DNA of 64,000 nt, taken from positions 496,001-560,000 of the forward strand of contig JADIXX010000003.1 in the NCBI GenBank assembly GCA_016705575.1. The letters run 5' to 3'. This DNA comes from Candidatus Aalborgicola defluviihabitans (GTDB lineage: Bacteria; Pseudomonadota; Gammaproteobacteria; Burkholderiales; Burkholderiaceae_C). Position 1 is the stretch's first letter. Each line of letters opens with the position of its first letter. Below are positions 51,176 through 58,628 of the stretch, one piece after another. Made by a program: the position numbers and the translations under genes. Below the pieces are notes generated by a model. It saw only the letters and a list, made by a program, of their open reading frames with translations. It searched no databases and was not told the DNA's origin.

Positions 51176-52270
51176 ATGCGCGTTGTTTTGATGGGTGCGG
51201 GCCATATCGGCCAGACGATTGCTAGCTTGCTTTCCAATTGCGGAGACTACCAGGTCAAAGTAGTGGACCGCAGTGCCGATGCCCTGGCCAAGCTGGCCCA
51301 CTTGCCGATAAAAACCGCGCAGGTTGATACGACCGACGCCGCCGCATTGCGCGCAGAGCTGAAGGGTTTTGACGCCGTCATCAACGCCTTGCCTTACCAC
51401 CTGGCCATCATGGCGGCCACACAGGCACTGGAGGCGGGTTGCCACTACTTTGACCTGACCGAAGACGTGACCGCCACACGCGCCATCATGCAGATGGCCG
51501 ACGGTGCCAAAACCGCCTTCATGCCGCAGTGCGGTTTGGCGCCGGGCTTCATCGGCATCGTGGCCCACCACCTGAGCAAAAAGTTCACCCAGCTGCGGGA
51601 AGTCCAGATGCGCGTGGGTGCCTTGCCGGCCTTTCCCACCAACTCGCTCAAGTACAACCTGACCTGGAGTGTGGATGGCCTGATCAACGAATATTGCCAC
51701 CCCTGCGAAGCCATTCGCGACGGCCAGATCATTGAAGTGCTGCCGCTCGAAGGTCTGGAACACTTCTCGCTGGACGGCACTGAATACGAAGCCTTTAACA
51801 CCTCGGGTGGTCTGGGCACGCTGTGCGAAACCCTCAAGGGCCGCGTGCAAACGCTGGACTACAAGACGGTGCGTTACCCCGGCCACTGCGACATCATGAA
51901 GATGCTGTTGCAAGAACTGGGCATGCAGTTTGACCAGGAGAATTTGAAGAACATCCTGCGCAATTCCATTCCACTGACCATGCAGGACGTGGTGCTGGTG
52001 TTTGTCACCGTGAGTGGCGAGCGCGACGGCCAGTTGGTGCAGGAAGTATTTGCCCGCAAGATTTTTGCCGACCGCAACGAACAGGCCCCTTTGAGCGCCA
52101 TCCAGATCACCACAGCGGCCGGCATTTGCGCTGCTGTGGACCTGTTCCGCGAGGGCAAATTGCCCCAGTCCGGCTTCATCCGCCAGGAGCAGGTAGAGTT
52201 GCCAGACTTTTTGGCCAACCGCTTTGGCAGCGCCTACCAGCAGTCGCGCCAGGTCGAGTCCATCGGTTAA
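51176..52270 (+). CDS. Saccharopine dehydrogenase-like protein (LYS9 type)
   Basis: A 364-aa NAD(P)-binding protein. Rossmann start RVVLMGAGHIGQTIASLL, then CHYFDLTEDV and the substrate domain (APGFIGIVAHHLSKKF, TWSVDGLINEYCHPCEAIRDGQ). In this family saccharopine is oxidised to glutamate and aminoadipate semialdehyde, and the next gene is the matching semialdehyde dehydrogenase. CAGGAGAC precedes ATG 51176. A lysine-ketoglutarate reductase half is not in the window, so either it lies elsewhere or this enzyme acts as a lysine 6-dehydrogenase (alternative). Confidence 0.85.
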   Translation: MRVVLMGAGHIGQTIASLLSNCGDYQVKVVDRSADALAKLAHLPIKTAQVDTTDAAALRAELKGFDAVINALPYHLAIMAATQALEAGCHYFDLTEDVTATRAIMQMADGAKTAFMPQCGLAPGFIGIVAHHLSKKFTQLREVQMRVGALPAFPTNSLKYNLTWSVDGLINEYCHPCEAIRDGQIIEVLPLEGLEHFSLDGTEYEAFNTSGGLGTLCETLKGRVQTLDYKTVRYPGHCDIMKMLLQELGMQFDQENLKNILRNSIPLTMQDVVLVFVTVSGERDGQLVQEVFARKIFADRNEQAPLSAIQITTAAGICAAVDLFREGKLPQSGFIRQEQVELPDFLANRFGSAYQQSRQVESIG

Positions 52271-52289
52271 GCCTTGTTGAGGAATCACC

Positions 52290-53810
52290 ATGCCCACACA
52301 TTCCACTGACATTCAGACCGTTCTCGCATCGCTTGGCGTGCCCGCCAGCGCCCATGCAGGCGGCGACCTGCGTTCACGCTCCCCCATCGATGGCGCCACG
52401 CTGGGCCAAGTCCATGCCACACCGCTGACCGAGGTGGCAGCCGTCATCGCGCGCGCCCATGCGGCGCAGCAGGCCTGGCGCAGTGTGCCCGCGCCGCAGC
52501 GTGGCGAGTTGGTGCGCCTGTTGGGCGAAGAGCTGCGCAGCCACAAGCAGGCATTGGGTACGCTGGTCTCGCTGGAGGCGGGCAAGGTGTTGTCCGAGGG
52601 CCTGGGTGAAGTGCAGGAGATGATCGACATCTGCGACTTTGCCGTGGGGCTGTCGCGCCAGTTGTATGGTTTGACGATTGCGTCTGAACGCCCCGGGCAC
52701 CGCATGATGGAAACCTGGCACCCGCTGGGCGTGGTGGGCGTCATCACCGCCTTTAACTTCCCGGTGGCGGTGTGGGCTTGGAACGCCGCGCTGGCGCTGG
52801 TCTGCGGCGACACCGTGGTGTGGAAGCCGTCCGAGAAAACACCGCTGTGCGCACTGGCGGTGCAGGCCGTGTTTGACCGCGCCTGCCAGCGCTTTGGCAC
52901 AGTGAACACCGGCAACCTGTCGCAGTTGCTGATGGGTGTGGCCGATGTAGGCCAAGCCTTGGCAGACCATCCGCAGGTGGCGCTGGTGTCGGCCACCGGC
53001 AGCACCCGCATGGGCCAGGCCGTGGGGCCGCGCGTGGCGGCACGCTTTGGCCGCAGCCTGTTGGAACTGGGTGGCAACAACGCCATCATCGTCGCGCCAT
53101 CGGCCGACCTGGACATGGCTGTGCGCGCCGTGGCCTTTGCCGCCGCAGGCACCGCAGGCCAGCGCTGCACCACGGCCCGCCGTTTGATTGTGCACGCCTC
53201 CATCCATGCCGATCTGGTGGCGCGCCTGACCCGCGCCTTTGCCAGCTTCACCATAGCCTCGCCGCTGGAAGACGGCACCCTGGTTGGTCCGCTGATCGAT
53301 AGCGCCGCGTTCGATGCCATGCAAGCAGCGTTGCAGCAAGCGCGGGAGCAGGGCGGTGTAGTGGCTGGCGGTGAGCGGGTGCTGCAAGACCGCTACCCCA
53401 ATGCCTACTATGTGCGCCCGGCCCTGGTACAGATGCCCGCACAAACGGCGGTGGTGTGCCACGAGACCTTTGTGCCCATCCTCTATGTGCTGCAGTATGA
53501 AACGCTGGAACAGGCAATTGCGCTCAACAACGGTGTGCCACAAGGGCTGTCCTCATCGATCTTCACTACCGATGTGCGTGAGGCCGAGCAATTTATGTCG
53601 GCAGCGGGCTCGGATTGCGGCATTGCCAATGTGAACATCGGCACCTCGGGCGCAGAAATCGGCGGCGCCTTTGGTGGCGAAAAGCAGACCGGCGGTGGCC
53701 GCGAGTCCGGCTCGGACGCTTGGAAGGCCTATATGCGCCGGGCGACCAATACCGTCAACTATTCACGTGAACTGCCGCTGGCGCAGGGCGTGCGGTTTGA
53801 GTTGGGGTAG
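52290..53810 (+). CDS. amaB: L-aminoadipate-semialdehyde (piperideine-6-carboxylate) dehydrogenase
   Basis: An ALDH7-type aldehyde dehydrogenase of 506 aa that oxidises aminoadipate semialdehyde to L-2-aminoadipate in lysine breakdown. Catalytic Cys in GTAGQRCTTARR (about residue 293), general-base Glu in LLELGGNNAI, cofactor motif FNFPVAVWAWNAALAL. It is 19 bp downstream of the saccharopine dehydrogenase gene and surely co-transcribed. An antiquitin-like role in osmoprotection is a weaker alternative. Confidence 0.92.
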   Translation: MPTHSTDIQTVLASLGVPASAHAGGDLRSRSPIDGATLGQVHATPLTEVAAVIARAHAAQQAWRSVPAPQRGELVRLLGEELRSHKQALGTLVSLEAGKVLSEGLGEVQEMIDICDFAVGLSRQLYGLTIASERPGHRMMETWHPLGVVGVITAFNFPVAVWAWNAALALVCGDTVVWKPSEKTPLCALAVQAVFDRACQRFGTVNTGNLSQLLMGVADVGQALADHPQVALVSATGSTRMGQAVGPRVAARFGRSLLELGGNNAIIVAPSADLDMAVRAVAFAAAGTAGQRCTTARRLIVHASIHADLVARLTRAFASFTIASPLEDGTLVGPLIDSAAFDAMQAALQQAREQGGVVAGGERVLQDRYPNAYYVRPALVQMPAQTAVVCHETFVPILYVLQYETLEQAIALNNGVPQGLSSSIFTTDVREAEQFMSAAGSDCGIANVNIGTSGAEIGGAFGGEKQTGGGRESGSDAWKAYMRRATNTVNYSRELPLAQGVRFELG

Positions 53811-53821
53811 TTGGGTGGCTT

Positions 53822-53869
53822 GCTACTGAATTAGGAGCTGCTTGCTTATGTTTGACGAGGGCTAGCGGC
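53822..53869 (+). repeat. 48-bp palindromic element, copy 13
   Basis: GCTACTGAATTAGGAGC arms, TTTGACGAGGGCTAGCGGC block and CGTTTACC tail. It is just after the amaB stop. The rest of 53870-54050 holds no gene that I can support. Confidence 0.78.
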
Positions 53870-54050
53870 TCGTTTACCTAGCCAATTCTTTGGTAAAAGG
53901 GCTCAGGGCGGCAAAACTAAAATCGGGTATGGTGCAGGCGCTTCCCAAATAGGCAAACTATCGGTCAGTTTCTTGAACTTGTGGAGGAGTCCATATATTT
54001 AAGGGTTCGACGCAACCGCGAACTCATGCGCGAGTAGTTGTTCTGAAGTG

Positions 54051-54653
54051 TTAAACAAGTAGGGCATCGAGAAGCGGGTCAAGCCAGTCTCGCAGATAGT
54101 GGGCCAATGCCGCCACTGGAACCTGTGGATCAGGCGAAACCGGATCGAATGACGACATGGGGACTGGATATCTTCCCCGCCAGACGACCACCTCCCCGAG
54201 ATCCCTACAGATATTCCTAAGTGCAGCACGGTCACCGTCGGTTTTCAGGACGTTTGAGAAACCCTTCCCAAAAACATCCGCAGCTTCTGCTAGAGCAAGT
54301 ATGTTGTGTCCTTGGTTTGGCGGGATTCCAAAACTCTTCAGCTCTGCATGTTTAGGTGATCCGTCGCCACTCATTGTTATTCTGATCTCGATCTTCTCTG
54401 GTGAGTGCTCGATGAGCCAAGCTTTTAGCGCCGTTTCCAGGGCTAGCCCGTATAACAGTTTTACCGTTTCGATCGCTTCGATGGCTAACTCTAAGTTTGG
54501 TATCTCGTTCTTCGCCTTCGCCCGTGATACCGCTTGCGTGACAAGCTCGACGAAGTCATCCCACAGAACATTGGCTGAGTGCCTTAGCGCTCGGGAGTGT
54601 TTGCGCCACGCCTTTGGATCAGTGGACTTATCGACGAACTCGGGAGCATGCAT
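54051..54653 (-). CDS. Uncharacterised protein, possibly HEPN-like
   Basis: A 200-aa soluble, alpha-helical protein with codon use and AT content unlike its core neighbours, suggesting transfer. The centre reads KLLYGLALETALKAWLIEHSPE, then KHAELKSFG...GHNILALAEAADVFG. This order (an L-E-x-x-L-K-A helix followed by an H-N/D-L helix) is typical of HEPN-superfamily proteins, but a clear RxxxxH motif is absent, so the call is tentative. It lies in a patch of toxin-antitoxin and IS debris. Confidence 0.6.
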   Translation of the reverse strand: MHAPEFVDKSTDPKAWRKHSRALRHSANVLWDDFVELVTQAVSRAKAKNEIPNLELAIEAIETVKLLYGLALETALKAWLIEHSPEKIEIRITMSGDGSPKHAELKSFGIPPNQGHNILALAEAADVFGKGFSNVLKTDGDRAALRNICRDLGEVVVWRGRYPVPMSSFDPVSPDPQVPVAALAHYLRDWLDPLLDALLV

Positions 54654-54728
54654 GCGACTTCTGACGCCTAATGGAAAAATGACCGGACCGCCACACTTTG
54701 CGGCGAAACCGCCTCCTGTAGGTGTGGG

Positions 54729-54866
54729 TCAGTGTCGATTGGCAAAATAGAGCTCATACAGTCTCACCTTGCATCCGTGCGTCTGCGCCACTTTCGACAG
54801 GTCAGAGTCCGCCGTGAGTAAGGTGTAGTTATTGGACTTGGAGTTGCCCCCAATTTCACGGACACT
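54729..54866 (-). pseudogene. C-terminal fragment of a PIN-like protein
   Basis: A 45-codon open stretch without start reads YTLLTADSDLSKVAQTHGCKVRLYEL near its end. A T-x-D-x-x-L...G-x-x-V pattern is typical of the last strand-helix of PIN-domain RNases. Its upstream part merges with an IS-end-like sequence (SVREIGGN), suggesting truncation by insertion. Confidence 0.4.
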
Positions 54867-54920
54867 TTATTGTTCCCCAAGAAGGAGTCCGCGATGTCCA
54901 GACCGCACAGAGTAGCCAGT
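54838..54920 (+). mobile_element. Probable IS3-family end remnant
   Basis: Contains TTGCCCCCAATTTCACGGACAC, resembling IS3-type terminal sequence as I recall it, then GAAGGAGTCCGCG and an ATG that opens only a short frame (MSRPHR...). No transposase body follows. Identification is from memory and tentative. Confidence 0.35.
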
Positions 54921-55132
54921 TATGCGACGACTTCAACGTATTCGACATGGCTTAGGCCAGGGGGAACCGGCAAGTGATCTTCGCGCAGACCCTCGACATG
55001 GAAGACGGTGGCATCCCGAATTTCATCTTCCGCCTCCGAAAGGGTTTTACCTGTTGCGACGCACCCGGGCAGATCCGGCACGTAAGCTGAGAAATTATTT
55101 TCTGCTTGTTCAATGACTATTGCGTAGCGCAT
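54920..55132 (-). CDS. hicB: HicB-family antitoxin (short form)
   Basis: A 70-aa protein with the HicB fold: MRYAIVIEQAENNFSAYVPDLPGCVATGKTLSEAE. It is the short type without a C-terminal DNA-binding domain. It lies 6 bp after the stop of a truncated hicA, in the usual hicA-hicB order. With the toxin broken, it is probably an orphan that may still bind related toxins elsewhere. Confidence 0.85.
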   Translation of the reverse strand: MRYAIVIEQAENNFSAYVPDLPGCVATGKTLSEAEDEIRDATVFHVEGLREDHLPVPPGLSHVEYVEVVA

Positions 55133-55138
55133 AAAACC

Positions 55139-55237
55139 TCACTTTAGACCGGCCTGCTTGAGGACACTATTTAGCGTCCCTGGCGCCAAATTGTCGCTAG
55201 GCTTGTCCGGAATTGTTACGCGACCAAGCTTGCTCGC
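55139..55237 (-). pseudogene. hicA: hicA toxin, N-terminally truncated remnant
   Basis: Thirty-two codons after an in-frame stop read GRVTIPDKPSDNLAPGTLNSVLKQAGLK, the conserved HicA C-terminus. The N-terminal part with the catalytic His (G-S-H motif region) is missing upstream. It is followed at 6 bp by hicB. Confidence 0.72.
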
Positions 55238-55366
55238 TTACTGTCATGTCACGAGCATAGCAGACCGTCCAAATTTACCAGGTTATCGAAAAATGTTGCC
55301 TCATGGCAAGCTTCTGGATGCCACGTCGCGTAACCTGTCTACGCGGGAAAATTATTGAACAAAACA

Positions 55367-55414
55367 GGCTGTAGCCCTCATCAAGATTACGTATGCAGCT
55401 ACAAATATAATAGT
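55367..55414 (-). repeat. 48-bp palindromic element, copy 14
   Basis: Reverse orientation. On its strand ACTATTATATTTGTAGC then TTGATGAGGGCTAC. Intergenic between the hicA remnant and the DUF1993 gene; 55238-55473 shows no gene. Confidence 0.7.
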
Positions 55415-55473
55415 AATCGTATGGGGTGTGGTTTGATCTGGCGTAGTGCCATGCCGACTTGAGGCGCCTGCTG

Positions 55474-55983
55474 TCAGTAAGTGCCCATGAAGTCTTTCTT
55501 GCCGATCTCTATGCCGTTGTGCCGCAGCAGGTTGTAGGCGGTCGTGACGTGGAAGAAAAACTGCGGCAAGCCGTAGGCCAGCAAGTACGACTGGCCGGAC
55601 AATTTTTTCTCTTTGGGTGTTCCCGGGCGTAAAACAATGTCCAGTGTTTCGCTGCCCTCGAACTGACCAGCGGTCAAGCCATCCAGCACAGCGATGGTTT
55701 TGGATATGCGCGACTGGAGTTCGGCAATGCTCTGCTCGTTGTCCTCGTAGGCCGCCACCTCGACCTGCGCCAGCCGTGAGCTGACACTCTTGGCAAAGTC
55801 GCAAGCAATCTGTACCTGACGGACCAGGGGGAGCATGTCTGGAAACAATCGCGCCTGCAACAAGGCTGCAGGGTCAATTTTGCGGTCTTGCGCGTGCGCC
55901 TCGGCCTTGCCCAGCACGTCGCTGAGTGCCTGCAGCATCTGTTTGAAAACGGGAACACTGGTGGTGTAGAGTGAAATGGACAT
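55474..55983 (-). CDS. DUF1993 family protein
   Basis: A 169-aa cytoplasmic protein of the DUF1993 family, which resembles the DinB/YfiT four-helix fold. Typical segments are VFKQMLQALSDVLGKAEAHAQ, LFPDMLPLVRQVQIACDFAK and the final FFFHVTTAYNLLRHNGIEIGKKDFMG. No biochemical role is established. GGAATCCC lies before the ATG. Confidence 0.87.
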   Translation of the reverse strand: MSISLYTTSVPVFKQMLQALSDVLGKAEAHAQDRKIDPAALLQARLFPDMLPLVRQVQIACDFAKSVSSRLAQVEVAAYEDNEQSIAELQSRISKTIAVLDGLTAGQFEGSETLDIVLRPGTPKEKKLSGQSYLLAYGLPQFFFHVTTAYNLLRHNGIEIGKKDFMGTY

Positions 55984-56115
55984 GGGATTCCTTATGGATA
56001 AAAGGTGTGCGGAAGAAACTCCCCCGGGAGGGGCACTCTAGCGGAAATGGCAGCGCAATGCTGGTGAACGGTTGCTCCTGCGCCAGAGTGAGTCACGCTG
56101 GGATAATCCAGTCGC

Positions 56116-56754
56116 ATGTCAAATTTTTCAATTGATCGGAAATTGTTAGAGCCTCAGGCGTCTTACAGCAAGTCAAGGCTCGCCATTTCAATCATTGCAT
56201 CCTGTGCCTTGCATGTGTTGCTGTTCGCAGTTTTTGCGCCGTCGTCTTTGAGGTTTTGGAGCAGCAAGCCGCAGGTGCGGGGCAACGGATTGGTGGTCAA
56301 GGCGCGATTCGTCCCGGTCGACAAATCTCTGGTCGCCGTGCCCAGCCAACGCAAATCACCGAACACTGAAAAGGCAACGGTGCGCGAGCAGGCACAGCCT
56401 GAGGCCAACAAGCCCGAAGAACCCGAAGCAACCGGCGCGCCGGGGCCTGCAAATGGCTATTGGCCTGCCGAATCGTTGGACACGCAGCCGGCGGTGGTTG
56501 AAGACATTCCTTTGGACATGCCCGAATTGCGCGGCAGAACCGAGTCCGGGACCATTGTGTTAAGCCTGTTCATCAATGCAGCCGGTGCGGTGGATGACGT
56601 GGTGGTCGAGACCTCAGACTTACCTGATATCTTTGCCGAGCTGGTGCGGCGCGACTTTTTGAAGGCGCGATTCAATCCCGGCCTGCGCGACGCAGAACCA
56701 GTGGCAACCACCATGCAGGTTGAGGTCACCATCCGGCCAGACGGGCAGAAATAA
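56116..56754 (+). CDS. TonB-like protein with N-terminal anchor
   Basis: A 212-aa protein with a TonB-like layout: cytoplasmic N-terminus, one transmembrane helix (LAISIIASCALHVLLFAVFA), a Pro/Glu-rich linker (EANKPEEPEATGAPGP) and a small C-terminal domain (GTIVLSLFINAAGAVDDVVVET...FLKARFNPG) that fits the TonB C-terminal fold. The S-x3-H pattern of true TonB helices is partly seen (SCALH). No ExbBD genes are adjacent. Converges with the next gene. Confidence 0.75.
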   Translation: MSNFSIDRKLLEPQASYSKSRLAISIIASCALHVLLFAVFAPSSLRFWSSKPQVRGNGLVVKARFVPVDKSLVAVPSQRKSPNTEKATVREQAQPEANKPEEPEATGAPGPANGYWPAESLDTQPAVVEDIPLDMPELRGRTESGTIVLSLFINAAGAVDDVVVETSDLPDIFAELVRRDFLKARFNPGLRDAEPVATTMQVEVTIRPDGQK

Positions 56755-56767
56755 ATTCTTTGGCTCG

Positions 56768-57586
56768 CTAGGACTCCACGTGCGACCCGCCTGCTGCACG
56801 GATGGACCCATTGATCTCGCGCAGATTGGTTTCAATCTTGGCGCCCAGCAAGTAGATGGCTAACAACATGAATGTGCCAAATGCGACGGCCGCCGCGATG
56901 GCACTGGATAGAGCGTTGCTGCGTGCCAATGCGATGCGGGCAGCCTCTGACAAACGCTCCTGTTCCACCCGGTCACTTTCGGCCTGTTCGAAGCGGGCCT
57001 TTTCATCTTGAATGGCGTCCCAAGCGCTTTTGTGGAAGTTCAACACCGGATAGAAAACGCTTTTGAGCTTTCCTTCCTTGCGCATGGCAATGATGCTGGA
57101 ATCAGCCAGCGCCGCGCAGGTGAATTCGGTCGCTGCCTTGACCCAGCGCTCGCCCCGGCGCTTGTCGGCTGCGGCCTCTTCGATTTGGGTGCGCAAAATC
57201 TCCACCCGTTGCGCTGCTGCTGCGTTGTCTTCTTCCTCAATCTCGGCCCCCACCTTTTTTGCAAACTCGACCGAGCATCGGTACAACCGGGTGACATCTT
57301 CAAGGTAACGCAGGGTAGGGGCCAAGGGCTTTGGGGATGATTGCGACGGCTGTTGCTCACCGGCCTTGTCGTCCTTGAGAAGGTATTTTTTAAGATCGTC
57401 CATAGTGACCTGTTGTTCCGGCGCTTTTTGCGCTGGGGCTGGTTCGTTGGGTGTTTTGGCCATCTGATAGGCCACGTTTAGCCCGAGAGCAATGACAGCC
57501 AGCAATGCCAGGCCCATGAACACAAGCACGGCTACTTTGACAATTTTAAGAAAGAGCTCTTCGGTTTTTTTGGTCTGTATGGCCAT
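56768..57586 (-). CDS. Two-helix membrane protein of unknown function
   Basis: A 272-aa protein with a helix at about residues 15-37 (IVKVAVLVFMGLALLAVIALGL), a ~190-residue helical extracytoplasmic part rich in Glu/Ala/Gln (EIEEEDNAAAAQRVEILRTQIEEAA) with two Cys, and a second helix near the C-terminus (AAVAFGTFMLLAIYLLGA). GTGGAGAAAAA precedes ATG 57586. It lies 22 bp downstream of a signal-bearing protein gene and is probably co-transcribed. I recognise no family; a scaffold or envelope role is a guess. Confidence 0.7.
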   Translation of the reverse strand: MAIQTKKTEELFLKIVKVAVLVFMGLALLAVIALGLNVAYQMAKTPNEPAPAQKAPEQQVTMDDLKKYLLKDDKAGEQQPSQSSPKPLAPTLRYLEDVTRLYRCSVEFAKKVGAEIEEEDNAAAAQRVEILRTQIEEAAADKRRGERWVKAATEFTCAALADSSIIAMRKEGKLKSVFYPVLNFHKSAWDAIQDEKARFEQAESDRVEQERLSEAARIALARSNALSSAIAAAVAFGTFMLLAIYLLGAKIETNLREINGSIRAAGGSHVES

Positions 57587-57608
57587 TTTTTCTCCACTAG
57601 GGTCGTTG

Positions 57609-58457
57609 TTATAAATCCATCGTCGATCGCGCTTTGATAGGCACCTTCTTGGCGTCTGCAGCGCGTTTTTCCGTTGCCGCTTTTTCGGCTGCAGCCCGTT
57701 CTGCGGCTGCCTTTTCAGCAAGCAGACGTGCGTTCTCAATCTCTAGCGCTTGTGTCCTGGCTGTTGCGGCGGTGGCATCGTCAGCTTGTCGTTTTGCTGT
57801 AATAGCCCGCTCTTCCGCTGCGTTTTCGATAGCTTTCTGTTCCAGCGCCTTCGCCGCTTGTGCCTGTTCACCTTGCTGCTTTTGGCCTGCAGGAGGCGGG
57901 GGCTCGCGCGCAGGTTCTGCCGGGTGAGTGGGCCGTACGCTCGTCTTAGGCACCACGGGCGACGGCTTGCTGTTGGCTCGCGCGCGTTGTTCCACCGCTA
58001 GATTGCTCAATTCCATGTGACAGGCTCTGAGATGGGTCTTGCCGTCTGGTGATTCCATCGGGCCACGCAACACCATACGTGAGCCACTCTGATTGCCATG
58101 CAGTCGAATGCGCCATGCCCTGCTGGGATCACCTTTCCAGTGGCCGCTGGCGTCCAGGGTCACTCGACCTGTTCGGTCGATCGACCCAGAGTAAGTTTCG
58201 AGGATTTGCGCGCTCTGGCGCGTTCCGCGCATGGAGCCCATCGATGTGTTCAAGGTCACGCCGGCTGTGAACGCTTTGGTGGAGCGTGCGGATGGTGTCT
58301 GAAGCTCTCCACAGGCAAGGCCCCCCATCCACTCTCCATCCAATGTGTTGATCTGGCTGTATGCAAGTATGGGAGTCAATGCCGTTGCACACAGAATCCA
58401 AGCTCTGAGTGCGTACCCCTTGGCGGATGTGACCCGTCCAGACGGAATGATTTTCAT
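57609..58457 (-). CDS. Periplasmic protein with TolA-like coiled coil
   Basis: A 282-aa protein with signal peptide (LCATALTPILAYSQ). A compact beta-rich domain (residues ~35-150, LDGEWMGGLACGE...VTLDASGHWKG...MELS) holds two Cys. A Pro-rich hinge and an Ala/Glu/Lys coiled coil (ARLLAEKAAAERAAAEKAATEKRAA) follow, like TolA domain II. First gene of a pair with the two-helix membrane protein. Function unknown. Confidence 0.7.
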   Translation of the reverse strand: MKIIPSGRVTSAKGYALRAWILCATALTPILAYSQINTLDGEWMGGLACGELQTPSARSTKAFTAGVTLNTSMGSMRGTRQSAQILETYSGSIDRTGRVTLDASGHWKGDPSRAWRIRLHGNQSGSRMVLRGPMESPDGKTHLRACHMELSNLAVEQRARANSKPSPVVPKTSVRPTHPAEPAREPPPPAGQKQQGEQAQAAKALEQKAIENAAEERAITAKRQADDATAATARTQALEIENARLLAEKAAAERAAAEKAATEKRAADAKKVPIKARSTMDL

Positions 58458-58628
58458 GGTTGTGGGCTAGGATGGTTGGGTCAGTGAAGGGCGAAGTTTC
58501 GAATGCGTGTCAGAGTATCTCACCGTTGTCTCGCTTGAAACAAAGCGGGAGCAGAGGTCGACGTTGCTGCCGTGACAAGGTAGTGCCAGAGCCGTTATGC
58601 TGTCGCCCTTGTTCAATGAAAGGTGACT

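Noticed and set aside
57795..57845. AATAGCCCGCTC...CGATAGC, resembling element arms and block
   Set aside because: The spacing between the arms and the block does not match the strict 48-bp alignment.
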